Assembly: GCA_015066245.1 (NCBI GenBank)
Contig: SVOS01000001.1
Coordinates: 124,001-188,000, forward strand
From: Oscillospiraceae bacterium
GTDB lineage: Bacteria; Bacillota; Clostridia; Oscillospirales; Acutalibacteraceae
Length of the DNA: 64,000 bases
Direction of reading: 5' to 3'
Positions 1 to 7,091 of the stretch are shown here, one piece after another (within the stretch, counting starts at the first letter, position 1; every line of letters starts with the position of its first letter). The notes beneath the pieces are model-generated. The model did no database searches. It saw only the letters and a program-made list of their open reading frames with translations, and was not told the DNA's origin. The translations under genes and the position numbers were made by a program.

Positions 1-56
1 ATTAAACACAACGTATCATCAACGTCGGGTTTGTAAAATTTAATCTATTGCTTATT

Positions 57-133
57 GTAGGGGCGATTCAAGAATCGCCCGTTACCTTTCACATTAATCG
101 CGGCTATTCGGGAGGTTCGTGAACCTCCCCTAC
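57..133. repeat. GTAGGG...CCCTAC two-hairpin dispersed element, copy 1
   Basis: Begins GTAGGGG and ends CCCCTAC. It contains two strong hairpins, one with arms GGGCGATTC/GAATCGCCC and one with arms GGGAGGTTC/GAACCTCCC. Two other copies with the same ends and two-hairpin plan lie at 9940-9992 and 45497-45575. It resembles REP-type or MITE-type intergenic palindromes. It carries no gene; positions 1-210 hold only this element and a terminator. Confidence 0.6.
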
Positions 134-178
134 GGTAAACGTTTCATTAAAATTTAAACTTTTCATACAAAAGCAAAA

Positions 179-210
179 ACTCCCGTTGGATTTCCAACGG
201 GAGTTTTTTA
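179..210 (-). terminator. Intrinsic terminator, FAYLDP operon
   Basis: A 12-bp perfect stem (ACTCCCGTTGGA with its complement) starts 7 nt beyond the stop codon of the gene ending at 211. It has T-rich flanks on both strands, so it can end transcription in either direction. Confidence 0.85.
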
Positions 211-408
211 TTATTGCTGGGGATTATTATTGTTATTGTCAGTGTTCTGCTGATTGTTATTCTGATTGTTTCTGTTGGCAGCACGCACACCAAATACAAT
301 CGCAACCACAACACCGCCCACCAAAAGGCTTATACCAATAACAATACCTAAACTGTTCAGTCCGTATGTCATAACGCCGGGATCAAGATAAGCAAATCTG
401 GAAAACAT
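211..408 (-). CDS. FAYLDP-motif small single-span membrane protein 1
   Basis: A 65-residue protein I do not recognise as a named family. The start is supported by GGGAGG 7 nt before ATG. The N-terminus holds FAYLDP at residues 5-10, then one hydrophobic segment at about 17-44, then a short basic patch (VRAANR) and an Asn/Gln-rich tail at about 46-65. By the positive-inside rule the N-terminus should face outward and the tail the cytoplasm; there is no cleavable signal. It is the last gene of an operon headed by the YidC/glycerophosphotransferase fusion and lies 17 nt after its paralogue at 426-629, which has the same motif. The shared motif and synteny suggest a role with the fusion protein, but the function is unknown. 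Confidence 0.75.
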   Translation of the reverse strand: MFSRFAYLDPGVMTYGLNSLGIVIGISLLVGGVVVAIVFGVRAANRNNQNNNQQNTDNNNNNPQQ

Positions 409-425
409 AACAATCCTCCCTTAAA

Positions 426-629
426 TTAATCCTCAAAGTTACCTGTTACGTCTTCTTCTACTTCTTTCTTGGCGTTCTCGTCAATACCCAGCTTGTCGTT
501 TACCTTTTTCTTGATGTTGTGATAGTAAACAGCAACTGCTGCGCCGATTGTAACTGCTACACCTGCGATAGATGAGAAAAGAACAGTAGCGGTTGCGGGG
601 TCGAGATATGCAAAATTAAACATTACCAT
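426..629 (-). CDS. FAYLDP-motif small single-span membrane protein 2
   Basis: A 67-residue protein with FAYLDP at residues 6-11, a single hydrophobic span at about 14-35, a strongly basic stretch just after it (HNIKKKVNDK) and an acidic C-terminus. The predicted topology is N-out/C-in without a signal peptide, the class of small protein typically inserted by YidC alone. GGAG lies 9 nt before the chosen ATG. It sits between the YidC/glycerophosphotransferase fusion (33 nt upstream) and its FAYLDP paralogue, so all three genes are probably one transcript. Outside the motif the two small proteins are unlike each other. No function can be assigned. Confidence 0.78.
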   Translation of the reverse strand: MVMFNFAYLDPATATVLFSSIAGVAVTIGAAVAVYYHNIKKKVNDKLGIDENAKKEVEEDVTGNFED

Positions 630-662
630 AATAAAAATCTCCTTTTATTTTTAAGCTTATTC

Positions 663-2792
663 TTATTTTTTCTTTGTTTCGTTAGCTTTCTGCTGACGCT
701 TTGCAATCTGCTGATAGATATACTTTGCGCCTGCCTTGCCGCTTTCGCCGATATTGAAGATGTTGTTCTTTAAAGCCTCTTCAATCTTGTCGCGGTACTT
801 GTCGGGGTTGCCCAAAAGCTCTGCAACGGTTGCCTCAACCTTATCAAGCTCGTTCATCTCAAGAGACACACCAACCTGGTCTTTCCATGAAATTTCAGCA
901 GGAACTGTTGAGTATTTCTCATAGTTGGGGTTAAGCACCTTGGGGGTAGTGTTGATAAACATAGAAGGCTTCTTTGTAGCATAAGAGAACTCGTATGCAA
1001 TACCTGACCAGTCTGTTACAAGAAGGTCACTCTCCCAGATTGTACGGTTTGAGGAGAAGTCCATCTCAATGATAAAGTCGTCGCCGTCTTTGCCCTGCCA
1101 CTTCTCAAGGATTGCGTCCATCTTAGGACGGAAACGCTTGATAAACTCGGGGTGAGGTCTTAAGATTACCTTGTTACCCTTGCCGATAAACTGGGGAAGA
1201 ATCTCATCAAGGCAGCTCTCGAGGATGTTGTCCTCCTGCCATGAAGGAGCAATAAGAATCTGCTTCTTTGTACCCTCGGGCTTTTTCTCCATATTCTTGT
1301 AGCTTTCGATAAGGTTATCAATAACACCGAAACCTACGGGAACAAGAGTCTTCTCGGGAAGGTTATACATCTTAACAGTCTCCTGAAGCTCAGTTACCTG
1401 ATGAGGGCCAACACAGAAGATAGTGTCAAATGCATCGTAGGCACCCTCTTTTACGCACATTGTTGTACTTGTGGGGCCGTGGAAGGTGTAGATATACTCG
1501 ATATCTTTTCTTACATAAGAACGCTTGATGTGGTATTTATCAAGGTCGGGAGTTGTCATGAGCACGATATCGGCATCCATCTTCATCATAAATGTGATGA
1601 TTTTCTTAGGTCCGATATAGTAAGGCTTGATTTTGGGCTCAGATTTTGCAATCTCAAAAATCTGATCATCGGGGTCATTGGTTACATAGTGGATAGTAAC
1701 ACTTGTGTTCTTTAAGAGAGAATTGATGATATTCTCAAAATATTTGTAGAAGCCGCTCTTCTCAGACCAGATAACAAGATGCTTGTTGGCAATAGAGAAG
1801 AAACGCTTGTAGTCTTCTTTTTCACGCTTTGCGTTGGGGTCTTTCTGGAAAGGCTTCTTTTTATCGCCCAGAGAGTTAAGAGCTGCAAGCTCCTGACGGC
1901 TTGCCTCAAGCTCCTCATAGTCAACGTACTTCTTTGGGGGAATAACCGCATTGAGAAGCACAACCTGTAAAATCGCAAAGAGGTTACTTGCCACCCAGTA
2001 AAGAGCTACACCCGAAGGTACGAAGAAACCGAGGTAAAGTGAAAGACCAACGGAGAAAATCATTGTGCCGTACTGGTTACCCTTGCCCTGCTCGGACTGA
2101 AGCACGTTGATTTTGTTCTGCATAACACATAAGAACCATGAGGAGAGACCTGCAATAATGGGAGCAATAATTACAACCCAGTTAGTGGCAATCTCTGCCG
2201 AGGGATTCCACGAAAGGTCAAATCCGAAGAAGTTAAGGTCAAAGTTCTGAGCATTTTCAACTGCAAGCTTGTTTGCCTCGCTGCCTGATGCAAACTCTGA
2301 GAACCACTGGGGGTTAGTCTTTACAGCCTGCATAAGCTCAATCTCAGCATAGCTGCCGTTTACGTCAATGTCAGCCTCAAGATTTTCGTTTGCAATCTCA
2401 TACATCTCACCCACAACAGGGTCAGGAGTATGGAAAACATACTGGAAGGGGTGGTAAATAACTGCCACAACACCCAAAAGAAGAATAATCTGAATTGCAA
2501 GAGGTACAAGGCTTACGAGAGGCTTGTACTTTTCTTTCTTAAAGAGCTTGGACTGCTCTGCCGCAATTCTCTCGCCATCGCCAAAGAACTTTGCCTTGAT
2601 ACGGTTGATGGCGGGCTGAATCTTAACCATTTTGATAGAGTTCTTGTGAACCCATATACCAACGGGAAGAATAATAATCTTTGTCAGAAGCGTAAAGAGG
2701 ATAATCGCAAAACCATAGTCAGAAACCAACATATGACATAACTGCATCACATATCCCAGCGGAACGCCCAGAATATCGGTTAAAAAATCCAT
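663..2792 (-). CDS. YidC/Oxa1 insertase domain fused to CDP-glycerol glycerophosphotransferase-like domain
   Basis: A 709-residue two-domain protein. Residues 1-290 look like a YidC/Oxa1 membrane insertase: spans at about 24-46, 92-116, 204-224 and 243-283, a basic segment NSIKMVKIQP after the first core span, and Lys38 where YidC groove proteins usually have Arg. Residues 335-695 resemble a GT-B CDP-glycerol:glycerophosphotransferase (TagB/TagF type), with FHGP at 437-440, IAPSW at 514-518, RPHP at 545-548 and VTDWSG at 592-597. That family transfers glycerol phosphate from CDP-glycerol onto teichoic-acid-like acceptors in the cytoplasm. A charged linker (about 290-335) joins the two. An upstream in-frame ATG at 2816 exists, but the perfect GGAAGGAG 5 nt before ATG 2792 decides the start. 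Ordinary YidC proteins end near the linker, so this is a true fusion. Confidence 0.85.
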   Translation of the reverse strand: MDFLTDILGVPLGYVMQLCHMLVSDYGFAIILFTLLTKIIILPVGIWVHKNSIKMVKIQPAINRIKAKFFGDGERIAAEQSKLFKKEKYKPLVSLVPLAIQIILLLGVVAVIYHPFQYVFHTPDPVVGEMYEIANENLEADIDVNGSYAEIELMQAVKTNPQWFSEFASGSEANKLAVENAQNFDLNFFGFDLSWNPSAEIATNWVVIIAPIIAGLSSWFLCVMQNKINVLQSEQGKGNQYGTMIFSVGLSLYLGFFVPSGVALYWVASNLFAILQVVLLNAVIPPKKYVDYEELEASRQELAALNSLGDKKKPFQKDPNAKREKEDYKRFFSIANKHLVIWSEKSGFYKYFENIINSLLKNTSVTIHYVTNDPDDQIFEIAKSEPKIKPYYIGPKKIITFMMKMDADIVLMTTPDLDKYHIKRSYVRKDIEYIYTFHGPTSTTMCVKEGAYDAFDTIFCVGPHQVTELQETVKMYNLPEKTLVPVGFGVIDNLIESYKNMEKKPEGTKKQILIAPSWQEDNILESCLDEILPQFIGKGNKVILRPHPEFIKRFRPKMDAILEKWQGKDGDDFIIEMDFSSNRTIWESDLLVTDWSGIAYEFSYATKKPSMFINTTPKVLNPNYEKYSTVPAEISWKDQVGVSLEMNELDKVEATVAELLGNPDKYRDKIEEALKNNIFNIGESGKAGAKYIYQQIAKRQQKANETKKK

Positions 2793-2831
2793 AATATCTC
2801 CTTCCATTTTACACATAGATTTTCATTTTAT

Positions 2832-2861
2832 ATTCTACACCTTACGCCAATGCAAAGTCAA
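2832..2861 (-). promoter_or_regulatory. Sigma-A type promoter for the YidC-fusion operon
   Basis: TTGACT, an 18-nt spacer and TAGAAT on the minus strand. The expected transcript would start about 35 nt before the fusion-gene start codon at 2792. Confidence 0.55.
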
Positions 2862-2938
2862 TTGTAATTATTATGTAAAAAGCTGTATTTTTCCTTTATA
2901 ATATTGGTGCAAATGTTCCTTTTGTAACTTTTGTGTTG

Positions 2939-2967
2939 TTGAATATCACCCTATTCTGTGGTATAAA
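2939..2967 (+). promoter_or_regulatory. Possible promoter for the CapA-type gene
   Basis: TTGAAT, 17 nt and TATAAA. The predicted start point is so close to the ribosome-binding site (aggag at 2974-2978) that the leader would be very short, so this is tentative. Confidence 0.35.
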
Positions 2968-2986
2968 GAGAACAGGAGTGGATTTT

Positions 2987-4294
2987 ATGAAATTTAACAA
3001 AAAAATACTGATTCCGCTTGTTAGCGTGCTTATATCAATTGTGGTTGTTTTTCTTGTAATAGGGCTTACCTCAGAAAAGCCCCTTTCCTCCCCTGTTTCG
3101 GGTACGGTTGACGAGGCTCCTGCCTTGCCCACGACTTCGCCCGCCGCAACCGAAGCCAAAGACACCGCAGTTACCCTTTCTTTTGTGGGCGACTGCATCT
3201 TGGGCGTAGACCCCGTTGAATACAGCGAAGGCTCATTTATCTGGTATTCCGAGAATTATCCTCTCAGCTATTTCTTCGAAAAGGTTTACGGAGTGCTCTC
3301 CAAGGACGATTTTACCATTGCCAATATGGAGTGTGTGCTTTCCGATAATTTAAGCCTCAAGCCCATTGACAAGGGCGAAGGTCCTGCCTTCTGGTTCAGG
3401 GCAAAAGCCAAAAACGCAGGTATTCTCACCGAGGGCTCTGTTGAGGTTGCATCTGTTGTAAACAACCACGTAGATGACTTCGGCGACGAGGGCTATACCG
3501 ACACAGTGAAAAGCTTGGAGAATGCAGGTTTGCTGGTAGGCGAGGACTGTGTGCCCGTATATTTTGAGAAAAACGGCATAAAAATAGGTCTTGTATGCTG
3601 CAACCTCTGGGGACAGTGGCAGTTGGGCTTTGTTGAGGATGCTCTTGAGGAAATGGCAGACAAATGCGACTACAAAATCGTATTTTTCCACGGCGGTACC
3701 GAGGGCAGACACATGCCCGACAACTACAAGATTGACGCCTGCCGCGAACTGGCAGAGTCCGGGCTTTGCGACCTTATTGTAGGCGCACATCCCCATGTGC
3801 TTCAACCGCTTGAGGTCGTTGACGGTGTACCGATTATGTACTCCATCGGCAATTTCTGCTTTGCAGGCAACAACTACCCCGAAAACAAAACCGTGATTTT
3901 CCAGGCGACCATCACCAAAGACAGTGCAGGCTCTCTGACAACAGAAACCAACATCGTACCCTGCTATGTATATACAGGCCCCTACAACAACTGGCAACCT
4001 GCGGTTATCACCGACCCTCAGGACAAGGCGGATATTATGGCTATGGTAAACACTCCCGTTGAATACACCGTCGAGACCGAGCCTACCACCACTGCTCCCG
4101 AGGAAAGCTCCTCAGCTTATCAGGAATACACCGAAGACATAATTTACTTCCCCGAAGAAACTGAGATCTACACCGAAGAGTTTTATGAGCCCGAGGAAGA
4201 CACCTACTACGAGGACGTGTATGAGGACGAGTACGAGAATGACTACGAGGACGATTATTACGAAGAAATCGAAACCGTAATTTCATACTATTAA
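2987..4294 (+). CDS. CapA/PgsA-type poly-gamma-glutamate capsule family protein with acidic tail
   Basis: A 435-residue membrane-anchored protein of the PGA_cap (CapA) metallophosphatase-like family. An N-terminal anchor spans residues 7-27, followed by a Pro/Ser/Thr linker and the domain at about 63-335. Visible family motifs are FVGDC at 66-70, NNHVDDFG at 159-166, HGGTEG at 235-240 (usually HWG.E), GAHPH at 266-270 and SIGNF at 286-290. The C-terminus (about 378-430) is almost entirely Glu, Asp and Tyr, which is unusual. The start is set by AGGAG 8 nt before ATG 2987; an in-frame start 54 nt upstream has no such site. The gene is divergent from the envelope operon at 211-2792, so a cell-surface polymer role is plausible. 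The substrate is unknown. Confidence 0.85.
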   Translation: MKFNKKILIPLVSVLISIVVVFLVIGLTSEKPLSSPVSGTVDEAPALPTTSPAATEAKDTAVTLSFVGDCILGVDPVEYSEGSFIWYSENYPLSYFFEKVYGVLSKDDFTIANMECVLSDNLSLKPIDKGEGPAFWFRAKAKNAGILTEGSVEVASVVNNHVDDFGDEGYTDTVKSLENAGLLVGEDCVPVYFEKNGIKIGLVCCNLWGQWQLGFVEDALEEMADKCDYKIVFFHGGTEGRHMPDNYKIDACRELAESGLCDLIVGAHPHVLQPLEVVDGVPIMYSIGNFCFAGNNYPENKTVIFQATITKDSAGSLTTETNIVPCYVYTGPYNNWQPAVITDPQDKADIMAMVNTPVEYTVETEPTTTAPEESSSAYQEYTEDIIYFPEETEIYTEEFYEPEEDTYYEDVYEDEYENDYEDDYYEEIETVISYY

Positions 4295-4355
4295 TTCACA
4301 AACTCATTATTTTTCTGACACATTTATATGTTATAATAATATCGAGGTGATAAAT

Positions 4356-4556
4356 ATGGCAATCAGACTTAACGAAAACAAAGAGATTGTAAACAAAATC
4401 AAAGAAGGCTTAAAGCAAAAAGGTGGCTACTGTCCCTGCAGACTTGCAAAAACCGAGGACAACAAGTGCATCTGCAAGGAATTCAGAGAGCAGATTGCCG
4501 ACCCCCACTTTGAGGGATATTGTCACTGTATGCTTTACTACAAATCAAAAGACTGA
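4356..4556 (+). CDS. Ferredoxin-thioredoxin reductase catalytic-subunit-like Fe-S protein
   Basis: A 66-residue protein with three Cys-X-Cys pairs: C26-P-C28, C38-I-C40 and C56-H-C58. In ferredoxin:thioredoxin reductase the first Cys of the CPC pair, both of the middle pair and the first of CHC hold a [4Fe-4S] cluster, while the other two form the redox disulfide; by analogy C28 and C58 would be that disulfide. The first-to-last spacing equals the plant enzyme, but the middle pair is shifted (X9 then X15, not X16 then X8), as in short prokaryotic homologues. GAGGTG 6 nt upstream supports ATG 4356 over GTG 4347. A thioredoxin gene starts 15 nt downstream, the expected partner. No FTR variable subunit is present. 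Confidence 0.85.
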   Translation: MAIRLNENKEIVNKIKEGLKQKGGYCPCRLAKTEDNKCICKEFREQIADPHFEGYCHCMLYYKSKD

Positions 4557-4571
4557 GGAAGGAGAATTTTT

Positions 4572-4886
4572 ATGGCACTTATTCACATTACAAAAGATAA
4601 TTTTAACAAAGAGGTTATGGAGACTGATAAGGTAGTGCTTCTTGACTTCTGGGCAACATGGTGCGGTCCCTGCCAGATGATAGCCCCTATTTTAGAGGAG
4701 GTTGCAGAGGAATGCCCGGATGCAACAATCGGCAAGATTGATGTAGACAAGGAGCAGGAGCTTGCCATGAGCTTCAGAATTGAGAGCATTCCTACACTTA
4801 TCGTTATGAAAAACGGCAAGGCAGTAGCCAAAGCCGTGGGCCTGAGAGCTAAAAACCAGATTATCGAAATGATAGACAACGCATAA
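4572..4886 (+). CDS. trxA: Thioredoxin
   Basis: A 104-residue thioredoxin of ordinary length, with active site WCGPC at residues 30-34 and the cis-Pro region SIPTL near 73-77. It reduces protein disulfides in the cytoplasm. The ribosome-binding site AGGAAGGAG precedes the ATG. It is co-directional with, and 15 nt after, the FTR-like Fe-S protein, so its reductant may be ferredoxin rather than NADPH; this is inferred from the pairing. A bidirectional terminator follows at 4901-4929. Confidence 0.97.
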   Translation: MALIHITKDNFNKEVMETDKVVLLDFWATWCGPCQMIAPILEEVAEECPDATIGKIDVDKEQELAMSFRIESIPTLIVMKNGKAVAKAVGLRAKNQIIEMIDNA

Positions 4887-4900
4887 ATCACTAAACAAAA

Positions 4901-4929
4901 ACGCCCTTGCGAACTAATCGCAAGGGCGT
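4901..4929. terminator. Bidirectional terminator between trxA and a convergent gene
   Basis: An 11-bp perfect stem (ACGCCCTTGCG and complement) with A/T tracts on both sides. Its left arm and loop (17 nt) recur exactly in the hairpin at 6159-6192. Confidence 0.85.
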
Positions 4930-4934
4930 AATTT

Positions 4935-6026
4935 TTATCCCAGCAAAACAGTCATTGCAACCTCGGGGATTCCGCCTATAGTCCCGCCTGAGCCTATGCC
5001 AACGGCAAATAAATTATAGCCGCCCTCGTTGCTAATGAAATTCACCGACCAATAGTCACCTATGAGACCTGTGTGTCCTACTCCTTTATACATACCTTCC
5101 AGCCCATAGCCGCGTCTTTCTCCGTAATCGGGTGAGCGGTCAATTTTCATTTCTTCAAAGCTTTCCTTTGATATGATTTTTCCGCTTTTCAGTGCAGTCA
5201 TCCACTTGTCCATATCATGAGCCGTGCTTACAATATCCCCTGCACCCTTAATAAGTCCCTCTGTAAGCTCTCCTTTAAAAAATGTACTGTCGCCGATACA
5301 TTTTGAGAAATCGGGATTTGACTTTACTTCGTAAATAAACCCTGAGCTTGACATGCCAACGGGTTCAAATATATTTTCGCGGATAAAATTCTGGTAATGC
5401 TGACCTGTAACCTGCTCTACAATCAAAGCAAGCAGTAAGTAATTGGTGTTGGAATACTTCATCTCGGAGTCGGGCTCAAAATCAAGGGGCTCACTAAAAA
5501 TCCACTCTTTCATTCTTCTGAGATTTTCGCTTTCCGATATATCTTCCAAAAAGTAGTCTTCAGCACCCAGAGTATGCTCAAAAATACCCGAACGCATCGA
5601 GAGAAGATTTTGGATGGTTATATCTTTGCCGATTTCGTACTCGGGAAAATACTTATCCAGTGTATCATCGACACTTAACTTGCCTTGCTCTGAAAGCATC
5701 ATAACTGCCGCGGCACAGAACTGCTTGGATATAGAACCAATGTACATAGGGGTATCCAATGTTAAATCTCCGCCTTTTTCGTCCTTACCATCTGTTCTGG
5801 TGTACAAATCCTCTCCGTTTTGAGTGATATACACTATACCCTCAAAGCCGAGTACATCTATCCTTTTGTCCAATTTTTCGATATAATCTGTATCTTTGGC
5901 TTCAGTCTGTAACTCAGTGGTCGTTTCTGTGGTAGTTGTGGCGGTTTTTTCACTTTTTTCTTCGGAACAAGCCGTAAAACCCACTGCAAGTAAACAGCAT
6001 AAAATTAAAGCAAGTATTCTTTTCAT
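4935..6026 (-). CDS. Serine hydrolase, class C beta-lactamase family lipoprotein
   Basis: A 363-residue secreted lipoprotein: hydrophobic signal, lipobox ending at Cys20 (GFTAC), a Thr-rich linker to about 45, then a beta-lactamase/D-Ala-D-Ala-peptidase fold. Catalytic motifs are S98-I-S-K101 (nucleophile and Lys), Y191-S-N193 and H319-T-G321 in place of KTG. This set is typical of class C-like esterases and peptidases (Pfam Beta-lactamase), which act on cell-wall peptides or esters outside the membrane; true resistance activity cannot be claimed. AAAGGAG precedes the ATG. It is transcribed alone between two related terminator hairpins and has its own promoter (6053-6081). Confidence 0.88.
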   Translation of the reverse strand: MKRILALILCCLLAVGFTACSEEKSEKTATTTTETTTELQTEAKDTDYIEKLDKRIDVLGFEGIVYITQNGEDLYTRTDGKDEKGGDLTLDTPMYIGSISKQFCAAAVMMLSEQGKLSVDDTLDKYFPEYEIGKDITIQNLLSMRSGIFEHTLGAEDYFLEDISESENLRRMKEWIFSEPLDFEPDSEMKYSNTNYLLLALIVEQVTGQHYQNFIRENIFEPVGMSSSGFIYEVKSNPDFSKCIGDSTFFKGELTEGLIKGAGDIVSTAHDMDKWMTALKSGKIISKESFEEMKIDRSPDYGERRGYGLEGMYKGVGHTGLIGDYWSVNFISNEGGYNLFAVGIGSGGTIGGIPEVAMTVLLG

Positions 6027-6052
6027 AAATCTTCTCCTTTCCTGATACCAAC

Positions 6053-6081
6053 AGTATAGCCCTTCTGTCGGATGTAATCAA
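6053..6081 (-). promoter_or_regulatory. Promoter of the serine-hydrolase lipoprotein gene
   Basis: TTGATT, 17 nt and TATACT on the minus strand, about 27 nt before the start codon at 6026. Confidence 0.55.
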
Positions 6082-6083
6082 GC

Positions 6084-6136
6084 GACTATCTTTTTAGCAA
6101 TTAAACCTATGCAAAGACTATCTAAACCATAGGTTT
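6084..6136. promoter_or_regulatory. Candidate regulator-binding region
   Basis: Just upstream of the -35 box of the serine-hydrolase promoter lie a direct repeat GACTATCT at 6084-6091 and 6116-6123 (32 nt apart, about three helical turns) and an inverted repeat AAACCTATG/CATAGGTTT at 6103-6111 and 6128-6136. The arrangement suits an activator site; the protein is unknown. Confidence 0.35.
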
Positions 6137-6158
6137 ATCTTTTTCAAAATATAAACAA

Positions 6159-6197
6159 ACACGCCCTTGCGAACTAAATTGTAAGGACGTGTTTTTT
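6159..6197. terminator. Terminator downstream of the Mrp gene
   Basis: A 12-bp stem with one mismatch, beginning after the stop codon of the gene ending at 6202. It shares ACGCCCTTGCGAACTAA exactly with the terminator at 4901-4929. Confidence 0.65.
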
Positions 6198-6201
6198 GCT
6201 C

Positions 6202-7029
6202 TTATTTTGTTTTTTCTTCGATAACGTCGGCGGCATTTTCGAAATAATCGCCAACAAAAAGCTCCATAGAACCTGTATCGGTGCAAAGTGCAAGGCTTGA
6301 GTCAATGGGAAGCTTTGCAATAACCTCGGTGCCGTACTTCTTGGCAACCTCGTCGATGTTGCTCTCGCCGTAAATCTTGTGCTCTTTGCCGCAATCGGGA
6401 CATTTGAAATAGCTCATATTCTCAACGATACCGAGAATAGGAACCTGCATAAGCTCTGCCATCTTTGCAGCCTTCTCAACAATCATGGAAACAAGCTCCT
6501 GAGGAGATGTTACTACCACAATGCCGTCAAGAGGCAAGCTCTGGAATACTGTAAGGGGAACATCGCCTGTTCCGGGGGGCATATCGATGAACATATAGTC
6601 CTCGTTTCTCCACACAACCTCTGTCCAGAACTGCTTTACTGTGCCTGCGATAATGGGACCGCGCCATACAACGGGGTCTGTGTCATTCTCAAGCAGAAGG
6701 TTAATAGAAACAACGTCTATACCTGTCTTTGTTGTAACGGGGAGAATGCCAAACTCAGAACCCACGCACTTATCCTTAAGGCCGAAAGCCTTGGGAATAG
6801 AGGGGCCTGTGATATCAGCATCAAGAATAGCAGTCTTAAAACCTCTGCGGTTCATTGTAACTGCCAATGCAGAGGTAACAAGGCTCTTGCCTACGCCGCC
6901 TTTGCCCGAAACAACACCGATAACCTTTTTAACACTGCTCTGATTATTAAGAGCTTCTTTTTTTATTTCGTTTTCTTTTGCGGAATTACAGTTGGAGCCG
7001 CAAGTCTCACAATTATGTGTACAACCCAT
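6202..7029 (-). CDS. mrp: Mrp/NBP35 family Fe-S cluster carrier ATPase
   Basis: A 275-residue cytoplasmic P-loop ATPase that assembles or carries [4Fe-4S] clusters to apoproteins. The deviant Walker A GKGGVGKS is at 42-49, the Switch region DMPPGTGD at 149-156, and the cluster-binding C-X-X-C pair C210/C213 is present. The N-terminus carries an extra Cys cluster (C3, C7, C10, C14), as in NBP35-type and many anaerobe Mrp proteins. Length is normal. The gene lies 62 nt after the membrane-protein gene at 7092-7766, possibly co-transcribed. A role in maturing the many Fe-S proteins of this anaerobe (for example Rnf) is inferred. Confidence 0.93.
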   Translation of the reverse strand: MGCTHNCETCGSNCNSAKENEIKKEALNNQSSVKKVIGVVSGKGGVGKSLVTSALAVTMNRRGFKTAILDADITGPSIPKAFGLKDKCVGSEFGILPVTTKTGIDVVSINLLLENDTDPVVWRGPIIAGTVKQFWTEVVWRNEDYMFIDMPPGTGDVPLTVFQSLPLDGIVVVTSPQELVSMIVEKAAKMAELMQVPILGIVENMSYFKCPDCGKEHKIYGESNIDEVAKKYGTEVIAKLPIDSSLALCTDTGSMELFVGDYFENAADVIEEKTK

Positions 7030-7091
7030 TTTTATTCCTCTTTTTTTATAGTAATTACGGGCGACCGTAAAAGCCGCCCTTTAATAATATA

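Noticed and set aside
4332..4337. TATAAT with extended TG as promoter of the FTR-like/trxA genes
   Set aside because: The start point would fall on the ribosome-binding site, leaving almost no leader, and no matching -35 box is seen; kept only as a possibility.
4935..6026. Antibiotic-resistance beta-lactamase
   Set aside because: The SxxK, YxN and HTG motifs place it in the broad class C-like serine hydrolase family; nothing in the sequence shows true beta-lactamase specificity.
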